Shown in pieces: positions 1-12,389 of a DNA stretch of 64,000 bases. Position numbers and translations under genes: made by a program. Source of the stretch: Casuarius casuarius (taxonomy: Eukaryota; Chordata; Aves; Casuariiformes; Casuariidae). Position 1 is the first letter of the stretch. Each line of letters opens with the position of its first letter. Location of the stretch: NCBI GenBank assembly GCA_003342895.1, contig PTFA01000012.1:6126937-6190936 (forward strand), given 5' to 3'. A model generated the notes under the pieces. That model searched no databases. It was not told where the DNA came from and saw only the letters and a program-made list of their open reading frames with translations.

Positions 1-3000
1 AACCCTGTGTGCTATGGCCTACTTGTGAGAGATTTTATGACCACTTGGAGACACACTGCTAAAAGTGTAGCTGAAGCAAGAGTCTAAAGCATTTCCTCCC
101 ANACCTTACCTGGAGATGGAAACCATCTACAAAACCATAGCTGAGCCAGGAGAGAATGCGCAAAGGCTAAGCAGGCTGTTAGCATTTCAGGGTACGTCTA
201 TATTGCTGAATAAAACAGGCCAGGGACTATTGCCTGAACTCGAGGCCAAGTTGGTCTGGCTGTGTGCATGCTCTGTATTACAGCACTTATTCCGAGATTT
301 TTGTGGGCCTTATGCAGTCTTCCCAGGGCCCTAAAACAACAACATTATTTCTGAAGGGTGTGTGCATGCTTGTTTTTCTTCTCCAGTTAGCCTGTTTGTT
401 TTTTCAGCACAAAGCATCTGAAATAATGAGAGTTGTTTTGCAGCCTGTCAGAGTAAAGTTAGCATAGCATGAAACCAAGGGTAGATTTTGTATGCCCTAA
501 AACATGTCCCGAGGCCATGTGAAGGGCGCGTGAATCTGAGCGCTGAAGGGCTGCACGCGGTGGAGTACACCCCTCGTTTATGCCACTCACTGGGAGCAGG
601 TCCTGACTCACTCTATCTCTCAGTAAAGCTGGGCATTGACTTGGAGCTTACTTGTTGGCATTGGGCAAAGCCACACCAGGGAGAGGGCTACCAGGGGATG
701 GTGAGTGGTCAGGTACGCAAGCTTACTTCCTCTATTTTATTTAGCAGTACAGACTTAGCCTCAGGTTCAAATGTTGTGCTAGACCAGGCTTTAGATTTTT
801 ATTTTGCTGAACTTAAGCCCTCATGTAAAAGCATATAAGAAATTGTACTGCTTGTACTAGATCACTGTTTTCTTTTGATTTCCCCTTGCAGTGCAGTATG
901 GCTCTTGGGAAAGATAACTGGTGCATTGGTAGCATCAGCGTGAGCAGTGTGATCAGGCTTATTAGCTCTTGGACATTCTTAGACCTGAATTTCACATTCT
1001 TCTGCAGCGAGAAATGACTTGGCTTGACAAGAGCAAGGAATTGTGAAGTCCATATGGCTAACTTTTTGGCAATTCATGCTCTGAATCTTAAAATATCCCT
1101 TTTTTTCCCCTAGGCACTACAGCTGGTGTGTCTGTCATTTGGTACCAATTTTGATTCAGTACAAGAACAAGCAATAAAGTAGCCATATGGATTCAGCACT
1201 ACCACACTTGATGTGTAGAAGTGTATGATTACATAGCTGTCAGTTGCTGGATATGAAGACTGTCACATATCTCAGACTTCAAAGGGATGTAGTATTTCAT
1301 CTCCACTTTTGTGTAATAGCGAAAAANCTCTAAACCTCTAGCAAAGAATATTGCCAAGTCTTACTTGAAANTTCTCAGGATTCCTTTGCATTCCTCTTGA
1401 TAGATTTATGATAGCTCTGCATGACTGTTTGTACTTTAAAGGAGCCATGTTAGATTTGTGTTGGTGTCTGGTTTTCGGGGGATGATGAAGACTGAGAACA
1501 AAAAAGGAAAATAAAATGGAGAGGCACAGCATAGATTCACAGGGAAAAGAGACACCTTCTGGTTGTCTTTTTTGCAGTTTTATGACTGCCAAGGTTTATG
1601 TCGACCTCAGGTTCTTTGAGCAGGCTCAGTAATGAATGGGGTAACCTGATCTTCTGAAGAACCAGGATGATGTTTTTGTTATCTACCCCCTCTCTGACAA
1701 ATATATCACTCTGAGAATAGTCTAGTTACAGCAATGTTTGTTGCNTATGTGACTGAAGTCCAGAGTCCACGGTTGTGACCTGTTTGGTCACATTGGAAAT
1801 GGGTTTGTCTGTTCAAAATAACATTATAAAATTTAGGTGACCACTTCCAAATGGTGAAATTAGATTCACATAAGAACATCACTGTGGATTCAGCTACTGA
1901 TCTGCAAACTCATGCTATGAAGTAACTGTTCCTGCAAATGATTGATGTTTGTTACACTGTGCTTGTGGTACTTCAATTAAATGCTCTGTTAACAAACTGC
2001 TGAGTTTAAGAGCTCTGTTTTTACATACAGAAATGCAAGGTTGTAGGGGTTGAATGGTGATAATCCAGAAAATCGAGAAAACCTGTGGTCACCAAAGGGA
2101 AAGAAAGGAAATCTGTGGATTACATTGCCTTAAGGAGTTTCCAGCCAGTTGATGGTTAAATGCTTTTCCCTTGTACAGATCACTGCCAACTCCCTGTTTA
2201 ATGGCACCAGCTTTCCTTAGAAATTGCTAACATATCTTTTCTTATTGTCTTTTACATAGCCAGGCAGAGTTGCATTAACATTAACTTTCATCTGTCTACT
2301 AAATATGTAATGNGTGATTTAGTTTTATAGAGATTTATAGAGGGGATTTTTTTTGCTTGAATAGTCATCTGACAATGGGTGAAGAGGAAGATAAGATCTG
2401 GTAAAATGGAAAAGTCCCTGTTGTCCAAAGATAAGTGAGTGGAGCAGAAAAGTGAAGCAAAAAGTGCATCTCTTAACGCTTTAATTTTTTAATTTCTCAT
2501 TGAACTGATTATACTNCTTACATGTCTGTTAGTCGTCATTTTTTTCTGGTTGTATAAATTTAGTTTTCAGCCTTGTGTAGGTTACACTTTCTAAAGCTAT
2601 TTGCATTTAAAAGATGCATTAATTTCTTTTTAGAGCCTATCTATGACAAATATCAATAGATTTCTAAGATTAGCTTCAGAACAGATGTTGGTAAAGTGTA
2701 TTGAAAGGAACGTATGTCATCACAATTCTAGTCAGTCTGTTTCTGTTTTCTCCACATATCTAATTTAGCAGTGGTCAGTTGTAGTAGTGTTACAGTTTGT
2801 GCATTAACATTGTCCAGATTGTTAGAATAAACTTCTCCATGTTATATAGGAAACTGGTAGTTACTCCTATTGTTTGAGATGTTTTTGCAGCAACTCCTAT
2901 GTTTCTTTTCCATTTAACTTCTGTAATCATCTAAGTGTGATGTGATTTATCTTTTAAGTGATGATCTCTCTTAGTTGTNGCTGTTATCATGTATTACTCC

Positions 3001-4289
3001 ATCAGTCTCTTACAACCTGGTCCAGAGTCTTTCTGGACAACCAGCAGTCCTTAGGAAGTGAACTTAAATCGATGGAGCTGCTGGATCCGAATATAANCAA
3101 TTCGTTGTTTCTAGAAGTCCAACTCTCAATCTCTGAAACAATTGTCTCAGAGGCCCTGTTGCTCTTAAGTACTTCACTCAGAGGTCTATTTAGCTGTACA
3201 GCTAAATATGCAATGTGCAGACTTTTAATTTGACATTGACTGAAAGGCAAAGCATACAATACTTGGCAAAGGAATTTAACCATGGTCACTTTTATCAGCA
3301 AAGAAAGAAGAAACTCCACTTCAGAATAAAACTGGTTGAGATTAACAATTTCATAAAGGGGAAAAGAAAGAGTCCCAAAATTTACTGGCCCTAATTCATT
3401 GTGGTACTTCCTTTGGGTTCAAGACCTTGGCCTCTTTTTCATGCTTGGACAAATTCTTTTTCTTTTTTTCTGTCTCCAAGCCAGTCTTATCAATATGATG
3501 TTTGACAGCTTAGTTGCAAAGAAACGGGTATTTTTAAATACAGTCATGTTGGCCTTTTGCTCTGTAAACATGCCTGTCTTTTCACCTTTTCAGACATCTT
3601 AAGTTTTAGGTAATAAGTCTGTTGTTCAATGGAAGTGGCTGAAAGGCAATGATCCCCAAGTGCTCTGTTGATAGTTTTTCAAAACAACTTACTTCAATAA
3701 TGTCAAACATTTTATGGGCAGAAGCAGCCAAGTAGAATACATTCCAGTATGCTTGCCTTGGGCAAACTTAGGTATCTTCTAACTCTAGATAATTATCCAA
3801 AATAACGAATACAGTTAGATCTTGTCAAGCTTTAGGACATTAAAAACGTTAATGTGCTAGATAGCATTACAGATTTCATCAAAAATGTTGGCATTAAATT
3901 ATGAAAATGCTTTGATATATATTGCAGATCAACATAAAAATAGATACAAAGAAGCATTTTGTCTTTTTCCTGAACTTAGCATATCAGAACACTTCATTTA
4001 GTGATCTCGAAATTGGGAATACTCTAAACTTTGAAATCTCAGGGTTTCCTACAGGCTGGGAGTTTACACTAATTTTAGTTATATTACTAGCTGGAGTTTG
4101 CAGTTTAATTTAGGCATACCTCGTCTGTCCTAATACCCGTATTTCTACTGTCACTGATATGTAGCATTTCCTTAGAGCGTAAAATATATTTCTGTGGGAA
4201 AGAGCTAGGACAGTGTTGTGGGAAGAGCAAGGGAACACGCTCGTCCTCAGCATCTGTTCAGAAATGGGTAAAGCTTATCAATTGCTAAA
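1..4289. other. AT-rich unique sequence, no gene seen
   Basis: I see no exon, repeat family or RNA gene apart from the palindrome at 3187. A somewhat CpG-richer patch at 490-620 carries a plus-strand open frame of 116 codons that starts at TTG and has no recognisable motif. A second patch at 2958-3319 is open on both strands. Both look like chance frames. Confidence 0.6.
3187..3208. repeat. Perfect 22-bp palindrome
   Basis: The 22 bases from 3187 to 3208 (half-site tatttagctgt followed by its exact complement acagctaaata) equal their own reverse complement. There is no loop. It could extrude as a cruciform or be a dimeric protein site. Confidence 0.95.
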
Positions 4290-4730
4290 AAATGTCTCTC
4301 AGCAGCATGCTCTTCAGGTGGCCTGACTGGAAGAAGTGCCCAGGGAGGGTGCGAAGCAAAGGCAGCCTCGGCATGTCAGGAGGTTGCTCTGCCTCAAGCT
4401 GACTGCCTTGGACTAAGCAGAGTTTTTAAAGAGGGGGGCCTGGGCTACCACCTCCCACCCTCCCAGAGAGCCTGAGGGGAGCCCCGTGATTGCACTGTTC
4501 TTCCTTTCTCCCATCGTGGAAAGTACTCCCAGAGGGAACATGCAGATCTATCAAATGCTCACATAGTGCTTGGTATTTTAACTGGCTTTGAAGTTGATGT
4601 AAACTCAGTTTCCTATTCTGTATTCATTTTGATAATTAATCAAATATACTCTAATTTTTATCTTTATTCTCCATGTCTTTATACTTCAAGCAAGGCAATT
4701 ATTTTTCCATTAGAATCATTGTTGCTGCTG

Positions 4731-4833
4731 CTCAGTAAACTCACCTCTAGTCAGCAAAACACATTTGAGAAACAAAATAAAAACATGACAGTAAGTCCTG
4801 AAAACCGAGAAACTGAGAGCCCAGGGAGACTCT
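4731..4833 (+). repeat. Diverged direct repeat, copy A
   Basis: tgctcagtaaactcacctct followed by agtcagcaaaacac aligns with 5116-5150 (tgctcaataagtttgcctnc then agtcaacaaaacac), with about 27 of 34 bases matching. Similarity continues patchily (tttgagaaacaa, taagtcctgaa, gggagac) to about 4833. The source family is unknown. Confidence 0.5.
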
Positions 4834-5115
4834 AAGAGAAAACAAAAATGGTTGAGAGTTCTTGGTACAAAACACTTCACATTTCACCTAGAGGCAGATT
4901 TGCTGAGGAGGCCCTCACCTGACCACAGCTTCAGGGCACAGAAAGACTATTGAGGCAATCTTGTAGCATGGTTTTGCAATCATTCATTTCTGTTGCAGTT
5001 ACCTCGTTTGCTATTTTTGCAGAACTGTGCAGCTGAAGCACATTGGCATCCCTTAAGTGAGGATATCCAGTCAGTGGCTTGCAGTCTTGAGTCTGGCCCA
5101 GTGGACAGTTATATT

Positions 5116-5222
5116 GCTCAATAAGTTTGCCTNCAGTCAACAAAACACTAAAATTTGAAGAAACAACCAAAAAAGCCCAATGTTCCTAAGCCCTGAAGGC
5201 TAACAGAGTGTCTGGGGAGTCC
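5116..5222 (+). repeat. Diverged direct repeat, copy B
   Basis: This is the second copy of the repeat at 4731-4833, about 385 bases downstream in the same orientation. The shared core is ctcaataag / ctcagtaaa, cagtcaacaaaacac, tttgaagaaacaa and taagccctgaa. It may be an old local duplication, or two insertions of the same unidentified element. Confidence 0.5.
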
Positions 5223-5799
5223 TTTTTTACCATGTCCTCCTGCAGACTGGAGATGAGGGCAAGTGGTTCTTCAGAGTTACTGAGAACTTCAAGGGTCACC
5301 TTGAGTTGCCTGCCCCTAGCAGAGCATGTCCCTCCTACTGCACCTGCTTGGAGAAGGGCTTTATCATGGTGTCAATTTGGGGAGGGCCTGTGGATGTGCC
5401 ACAGAAAGAGGCCACCCAAATGTGAGTGGCAATGGGTNATTCTCTGGCTGGGGATCTGGCCCTGAGAAGTGTGTGCCACGGAGAGCTTGTAGGAGCGGGC
5501 AGCATAGGGGAATACCAAAATGAGCGATTCCAGTTCCCAGGGTGTCTCCACAAAAGAGTTGTGAAAAGCCTGGCTGCCGGTATTGCAGATGGTGCTGTGT
5601 CTCTCTTCAGTGTCTGGCCCAGCGTGCTCATGCGGGCAAGAGAAGTCGGAGATGCCGACAAGCTGCAATGAGTTGGGGAGGCTGCNGCAGTACTGCAAGA
5701 GCACAGCACCGCTCACAGCGCTCGACTGTGGAGTCCTCTTGCACTGGCAAGCGGTGTCTCTGCTTCCACGCTTTGTGCAATACATTTTATGGAAGTGAG

Positions 5800-8700
5800 A
5801 CTGTACGTGGAAAGTATTTTTCCCCTAAGGGACATTTGGATGAAATCGTTCTGAAAATTCTTTGCTTTTTCTTTCAGACTGGCAGCCTGATCGGTTTGAT
5901 GTATGGAGCAGTTTTGAAGGCCTTTATTTTTACTGTAAACATTCCCCACAGGAGTATTCCAGTGAGGCCATCTTGATTGATGTCCAGTTTTCTTATGTGG
6001 CTGGCCTTTGAGAGCATGTACAGTTTCATGACCAACAGAATTCAGAGTCACGGACGNTCTTTTACCCTTTTAGTTCTTTTTTATGCTTTGTACTCCTTTT
6101 CCTAGGATTCGTGATATTTGATCACAGTGGTGTTGCTGAAAATCTCGGTGTTCCTCACTAACAGAATTTTCAGAGCTTGCTTTCCCCACTGAAACACAGT
6201 CATTTCCACTGTGTTTTGTTTAGCATAATCACCCTGATTTGATGTACAGTGGTCAGTTCTACTTCACTTTTCTGCCCTCTGGCTGTGCTGTTTCCCTGTT
6301 AATACAGTCTTTTTCAGTCATCAATGGTTGGATCATTTCCTCACTTTCATTCCTAATTTTCTCAGACAACATTCTTCTGCCTCTAAGTAGCTCTTCTATT
6401 GTTACGGTTTATTCATTGGCCAGATTAATAGCTCTTCTGTATAGATGTCTACTTTTTCATCTAGAATAATAAATGTAAAATTCAGCCATAAANATGCTGA
6501 GTATTCCAAGTTCACTCGTTTGAATCTAATCCCACACTNCTTCTAGTATAATGTTAATAGACTGAAGATAAAATTAGAAATAATATATTTGCAAGTGTTG
6601 TTAGTTTCAGCCTAAAGTGCAATGTAAAATGCATCCCAGAGTCTGGAGTACTGCTAAACATTCAGGGAAAAAATCAAGTCATGGGATTGTTCCTGGAATA
6701 ACTGATTCAATTATTTATTTATTTTAAAATGTAACCATTGAGAAAGATGAAATTGGAGGATCTGATAAAATGCATGCAAAGACATGCATTTTCTTACTTT
6801 TTTCTGATTTGGTTATAAAAAGCTCTATGTTTGACTTTTAGGTTACACATGAGGCCATGCTTTAGAATGGAAAACTTGATATACACAATTATGTTTCTAT
6901 ATTTCCAAGTCTGTCATGGNAACAATTATTGTTGTTGTATAAATAAACGGGGTTAATTGATTATCTAAATAGATGCTCTACAGGACTGCAATGAAGAATT
7001 ATAGTAGTTTAGTAAGACTCTGATCTGACATGCAGAACAGGCTGATGCAAGGGTTGTACAACTTTCTGAAGCATAATTATGAAGCATAATTCATAAAATG
7101 AAGTCATAATTATTACTAGAACGATGTTAAAGTTGATAGACCCAAATATTATCTTGCATCTACTTATCTTTATTTAAATGTGCTTTCTAAATGCCTTTAG
7201 CTGCTTGTATTTTCTTCTCTTCACTCCATAAAAATATTTCAGAAATGGAAGGAATAATGCTGTTGCCCCTCAGTTTTCCCTCTCAGTAATCCCATTCATG
7301 AATGAAAACTGCAAAGCTAAAAGCTGAGTATTATCACAATATGTGAATCCCATTATTGCCAAGAAGACAGAGGGCTCATGAAGTTTGCTATAATAGTGAA
7401 TAAGCAGACAAGCAAAATAAATTGAAGACAGCATTGATTTTGAAACATTTGCCTTGACAGTAAAGTGAAAAACATTAGATTAGTAGCAACGAAAATACTC
7501 ACTGTGCTGAGTCTTCAAGCAGGAACCATTTATTTTTTAAAAAGGATGAGCATGCAGAGACTGCTGGGTTAAATTATCCCTTTAGCTGAGGATGTTTAAA
7601 CAAATGATAGTTAAAAAGAAACAGATAAGTCTGTTCTGCTTTTAAAGAACTAGCACTATCTATGCTATAGCATCCTCATGCAGCAAATCAGTTAAATACT
7701 TGCACAAGTATGAAACTGCAGTGATCTCATCATGTATCTGAGGTTAAACTCATGATGAAGCTTGGTAAATGGTTTAATTGTATGCCTATGTTTGTCTCAC
7801 TGAAGCCACACATTTTAAACAAGCTGTAGAGTTAAGTGCTTATCTGCACTGGACCTGTGTGTTAGTGCCCCTGTAGGCTAGCAGTGGGGCCCCATTTCTA
7901 TAGAGTCTGTTTCTTCTGTTGTACTTTTTGGATGGTATAATACATCCAGAGGATCAAGTCACTTTTAACTCCCTGGGAATTAATACATACAGGCCTATAG
8001 ATAAAATATAAGCATCAAGTAACCAATACGATTGTATTTTACTGTTTGAATTTTCCCAAATCTTCTATATTCAGCTTTATGATATTGAATTCACATACCC
8101 AGCTGAGTTTTCTTTCACTTAACATTAATTGAAATGATGCTGTGACTTGAATTGAAAANTTAGATACTTCCTTTGGGAATGCTGATTGGTGTCTTTGGCA
8201 GAGTTGTAATTATCCTGTTATAAGAGAATATAACAAGACGTCAGAATGCTACTACTATCATTACAATTGCTGTTATAGAACCTCAGAACAATATACATAA
8301 TCACATGGCAAGGAATCCTACGTGCTATAACATAGTTTCTATCCTAAAAAGTTTAGCATATAAGAATATGGATAAGAGTATTAAGGAGACATGAAGATAC
8401 AGAAGATACAAAAGTGCATCATTCATTGTTATAAGATAGCAGTAGTCTCAGTAGACTGGTTGCCTAATTAAAAAAAAATTNTTTTTGAAAGCCTCGGATT
8501 GAATGAGAACTTTTAGGAAGGCTAAAGAATTGACCTTGCCTATACTTATGAGGCCCTCCCCGAAGAATATAGGACAGCTTAGAGGAAAGCACTTACACTA
8601 GTGCAATATGGAAGAAAGATTTAGATAAAAAAAACAAACTGTGTAGCAGATGAGGTCTGTGGATTATAGGGATTGCACTGAATGAATTTATAAGACTTAG

Positions 8701-10560
8701 ATCTAAACTGACTGTGAAGACCTAGAGACTGGTTTTAAATTTCCTAATCTATAAAGTGGTCACATTGGAGAGCAGTTTATTCACAGATTAAGCTGAACAG
8801 GCAGCGCTTGAAATGAGCCAAACTTTCAATATTGAACTTTCAAATTCAAAGAGATAGGCAAGGGGCTTGAAAAGCATATGATAGGACTGTTCTGGGGCTG
8901 GCTGAGATTCCGTGGGCTCAGTCCTTTGATTGAATTAACAATTTCCCTGACAGGTACCATAGAAGAGGAACATTACATGAATGCTGATCTACAGTTTCCT
9001 ACTCAAGCACTATAATTGTGAGATAAAATACTCACAAATGCTTTTATGAAATCTAATTAAAATTTCACTTCCTGTAAAATTTCATCCCTAGTTTATACCT
9101 GTGACCAATTAATGGGACTAGTAAAAATATATATATATTTGCAGTGTAAATAAACTGTAAAGTCTATATCTTCCTGATATAAAGTAAACACTGAACAGTT
9201 GAATGAATAGATTAATATGTTGGTAGGCTTAATATTAGTCTATCACCTAATGAGAAAGATGCAGAATGACAGATGGCTGTAAACCAGACATTTTTTTCTC
9301 TGGCATTTTGGAGACCATAACTTTTTTTTTGATTCAATAGATCCTGCATACGGAAAGATCTATTTTTCTATCTCCTTTAAGATTGTTAAAAGAGGGTTTT
9401 TTTGAGGAAAATGGATTGATGGATAGGGTTTTTCTTATTCTGTGCTCTTCATTGCATGGATGATGTGTATAGGACATAGATGGATTAGTGCTGGATGGAT
9501 ATGGTGAGGATGCCTGGAGTGGAAGCTATTGTAACATAGAGTATTTGTTGTGTGGCATCACTTCATTTTTTTATCGCAAACTGAAATGTTTCCTGAAGAA
9601 AAGCCATCTCTATTTATAAAGTTTGTCATCTGAAAGTAACATATTCTGTGCAAGTATAAAGTCTGATTTTATAAATGAATTAGTCTGTCGTATTCAGAAT
9701 CCCTATAATCACATAATCTGCTCATGAAAGTAGGATAGAGAAAGTAACTCAATGTTTTCTTTGTTTTATACTGTATTACTTCTATAGAAGCAATTTTAAT
9801 GAGAATATCCCATTTGAACATAAATGCTTCATACTAAAACATACATGTGTATTAATCTTTGTTCTCGGTTTAGACAAAAAATACCTAAAAATTCAGATTC
9901 TGACTTTGAGTTACTTTGAGTTGAGTAAGTACTAAGAAACATTTTTGGTTTTGTTTGGTTTCAGTTTACAACTTATAAATTAAGTATTTTGAAATAAGAA
10001 TGCTAATACATAGTATTGTAAGTACAAATGCAAGAAGAACCGTTATGACAATGTTTCTTCTATCATTTATCTAGAATAAATTGTTTCAGATGTAGTATAA
10101 AGGTGACTTAAGTTCTTTATCATAATAGTATACTTGAACAAAGAAGTAGTACTAGAAATTTTTTAGCACTAATCACGAGAAATTTAATACTTTTTATTGG
10201 AAGATGCAAAAGGCCTCAAACTGGCCTTCCTCTCATTAAAATCACTGGTAAAACTCCTTGTCTTGAAGGAGAAACTATACGATTCCTAAGGGTATCTAGA
10301 AATTACATCATTTAGTTATTGTATGTTGAAGGAAGTTTGTATCTTCAGTATATCATGGAAAGCTGGCTGTATGAAACCGATTTCTAAAGTTGCCAGGAAG
10401 CCCAAATGATTCAAAATAAGTAATTGTCCAAATGGTTAGTGCTAGCAAAATTTGAGGAATCTCTTCCAGCTGAATAGCTACAGGAAGGAGAAAAAGGTGG
10501 GAAGGAAGTCAGAGATTTCTTCNGTCCAGAAGACAGAAAGAAACAAGATGAAGCTTTACA
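5800..10560. other. AT-rich unique sequence, no gene seen
   Basis: Stop codons are dense in all frames from about 6500 to 10400, and no open frame of even 60 codons stands out. Apart from the small tandem at 7068 and short TA runs (for example 9127-9140), I recognise nothing. It is consistent with gene-desert or intron sequence. Confidence 0.6.
7068..7113 (+). repeat. Short tandem repeat, gaagcataattat-like
   Basis: gaagcataattat at 7068-7080 is followed directly by gaagcataattca (7081-7093), and a third looser copy gaagtcataattat starts at 7100. It is an imperfect minisatellite-like cluster. Confidence 0.7.
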
Positions 10561-10566
10561 ATTTCT

Positions 10567-10632
10567 AGGGTGAAATCTCAACTTCATTAAAGTCAATGGC
10601 AGGACTCTCTTTGATTTTCTTTTGATTGGGGT
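10567..10632. repeat. Dispersed amniote 'ttgacttcaatgg' motif, copy 1
   Basis: The stretch agggtgaaatctcaacttca then ttaaagtcaatggcaggact and ctctttgattttc follows the amniote dispersed motif 'gggtgaaatcctgaccccattgaagtcaatggcaaaactcccattgacttcaatgg', which is itself internally palindromic. It is probably the relic of an ancient non-autonomous element. I cannot name the family. Confidence 0.5.
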
Positions 10633-10706
10633 TGGCATTTACCTTAGTTTTGCCTGGTGTTGTACATGAAATCCCATAGTTATATATTCACTGTAATCTT
10701 GTCCTG

Positions 10707-10730
10707 TTGGCCAGATTCTAGTCGCATTTA
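10707..10730. repeat. Dispersed amniote 'ggccagattctgat' motif end
   Basis: ttggccagattctagtcgca resembles 'ggccagattctgatctcagttac', an arm of the same kind of palindromic amniote dispersed sequence. It lies 75 bases after copy 1 and could be part of the same old insertion. Confidence 0.35.
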
Positions 10731-10824
10731 AAATAGAGATTATGTCCCTACAGAATGATTTAGTGCGCCAAGTGATTTAATGTCCCTGCTGCATCTGGTA
10801 AATTAACAGTAAATTTTTTTTACT

Positions 10825-10839
10825 AAAAAAAAAAAAAAA
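10825..10839 (+). repeat. Poly(A) tract, 15 A
   Basis: This is an uninterrupted run of A following tact. No SINE or processed-gene sequence is recognisable upstream, so it is a simple homopolymer. Confidence 0.9.
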
Positions 10840-12201
10840 GACAGCGTCATCACAGCAGTACTCCATGCTACAGAGGTAATTTTGTAATGCCATAGTGCCA
10901 ATTTGTTTCTAACTAATAATAGCATATTTTCAACCAGAAAATATCATCATGTGCTCATAAGTATCAATTACACCTATTAAAATATTTGTTGTTTGAACTT
11001 TAATCTTTGCATGGATACTGGTATCTTGTTCTGACAAATTTGTGTATCAGAGCCAAAATGTGTTAACAAGAGGCTGTTTATTTCTTGTTTATTATTCTCT
11101 TTTGCTGTGCTTCTATAGCATACACAGCCACTGTATGAAATATTCATCATTATTATTATTCCTGCCAAAAAAAGATAGATCACTGAGTTCCAGTTAATGT
11201 TTCTGGGGGCATATCCCATAATTTAAATAATAAAAATCATGAAATAACAATTTGAAGTAACATTAGTCTTCAATTCATATACCTTGGTGAGTAAAAATCA
11301 TAGGCTTGACAGGCCAATCCATTTTACAACACAATTCATTTCTGTCCAAACTTGCAATCATTCAGAACTTGCACACCCAATTCCTCAAACTTTTAGTGCA
11401 ATGTGAAGAGTAGACATTCCCCCTCAGTTACGTGCAGCTATTCCATTTATATTTTTCTTGCAAAATTGTATCTTAAATTTAGGATTGGATAAAAATAGTT
11501 TCCCAGTCCTGTGTGAATTTTCCTAATTTCCAAAAATTCCTGATTTGCATATGGATGGACTTGAGACCTCACACTGGAGACCTGAAGTTTTTCTCCAAAA
11601 GCAGTGTTCCTGCTCGTTGTAGCTAGTAGTTCCCTGATTAGCCCACTCAGTTAGGATTCAGGAAAAATGAGAAAATTGGAATGAAGTATCTCCTGTGCTG
11701 AATTAAAACCAGTGCTTGAGCTCAGATCTCATCTCATGAAAGAACCGTACCTTTGTACAATACTGGTGTTCAGTCTCTATCAAGCCTCAAGCATGTCTGA
11801 TATGCTAAAGACTCGAGCAGTTTCCGTAGATACTAGAAGAGCAAATACCAATAGCCTGCTAGTCAGCTTAGGATGGTTGTACATTAGTCAATGCTCTGAA
11901 TCCCACAGCTAGGGCTTAGCTCTGCTGTTCTCTATTGCTTCTGCATTTCAGCTGGATTGCTAGAAAGGAGGGCATTTTCATGATAGCTTTTTGAGCGCAA
12001 AACAAACCTTGGCAGTGAGATTAATCAAAATTGATCTATTTGAAGAAAAACTTTTGGAAATAGTAAATTGCCNTTTTCTAATGGATTTTCAATCAAAATT
12101 TTATATTTCTAGTTTTATTGTTTGTGTATTAAGTTTTGCATTCAGAATTAAGGGATGAAATTNGAATGACAAGAAATCAGAATCATGAATCCTCCCTCAC
12201 T

Positions 12202-12247
12202 GTAGGAGTTGTGCCCCTGACTTCAGTAGGATTATGATTTTGCGCAC
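12202..12247. repeat. Dispersed amniote 'ttgacttcaatgg' motif, copy 2
   Basis: gtaggagttgtgcccctgac then ttcagtaggattatgatttt matches the 'gggagttttgcccttgacttcagtgggatcaggattttgcc' form of the motif. It is short and diverged. Confidence 0.4.
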
Positions 12248-12357
12248 TTATTCTCAGACATATTTTAGAAGGCAGGATTAGACAGCGCAACACAGCAGGT
12301 AGTTTTAGAAAACAGAAATTTTCAGAGAATCAGGGCACATTTATGAGTTTTATAGAC

Positions 12358-12388
12358 TTTTTTTTCTTTCTTTTTTTCTTTTTTTTAC
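12358..12388 (+). repeat. T-rich low-complexity tract
   Basis: T runs are broken by single C bases over about 30 bases. It is simple sequence with no attached element visible. Confidence 0.85.
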
Positions 12389-12389
12389 T

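Larger units (their letters stand above)
4290..5790. other. GC-elevated block without recognisable genes
   Basis: Two GC-rich sub-blocks (about 4290-4510 and 5200-5790) stand out from the AT-rich flanks. In 5200-5790 both strands carry overlapping open frames of about 80-145 codons, none with a known motif and several interrupted by Ns. Overlap on opposite strands argues that composition, not coding, explains them. The block may be an old LTR or another decayed insertion, but I see no tRNA primer-binding site, integrase-type ends or clear terminal repeats. Confidence 0.3.

Noticed and set aside
5372..5785. 137-codon minus-strand open frame
   Set aside because: It overlaps other open frames on both strands in a GC-shifted block, contains Ns and shows no known motif. 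Composition explains it.
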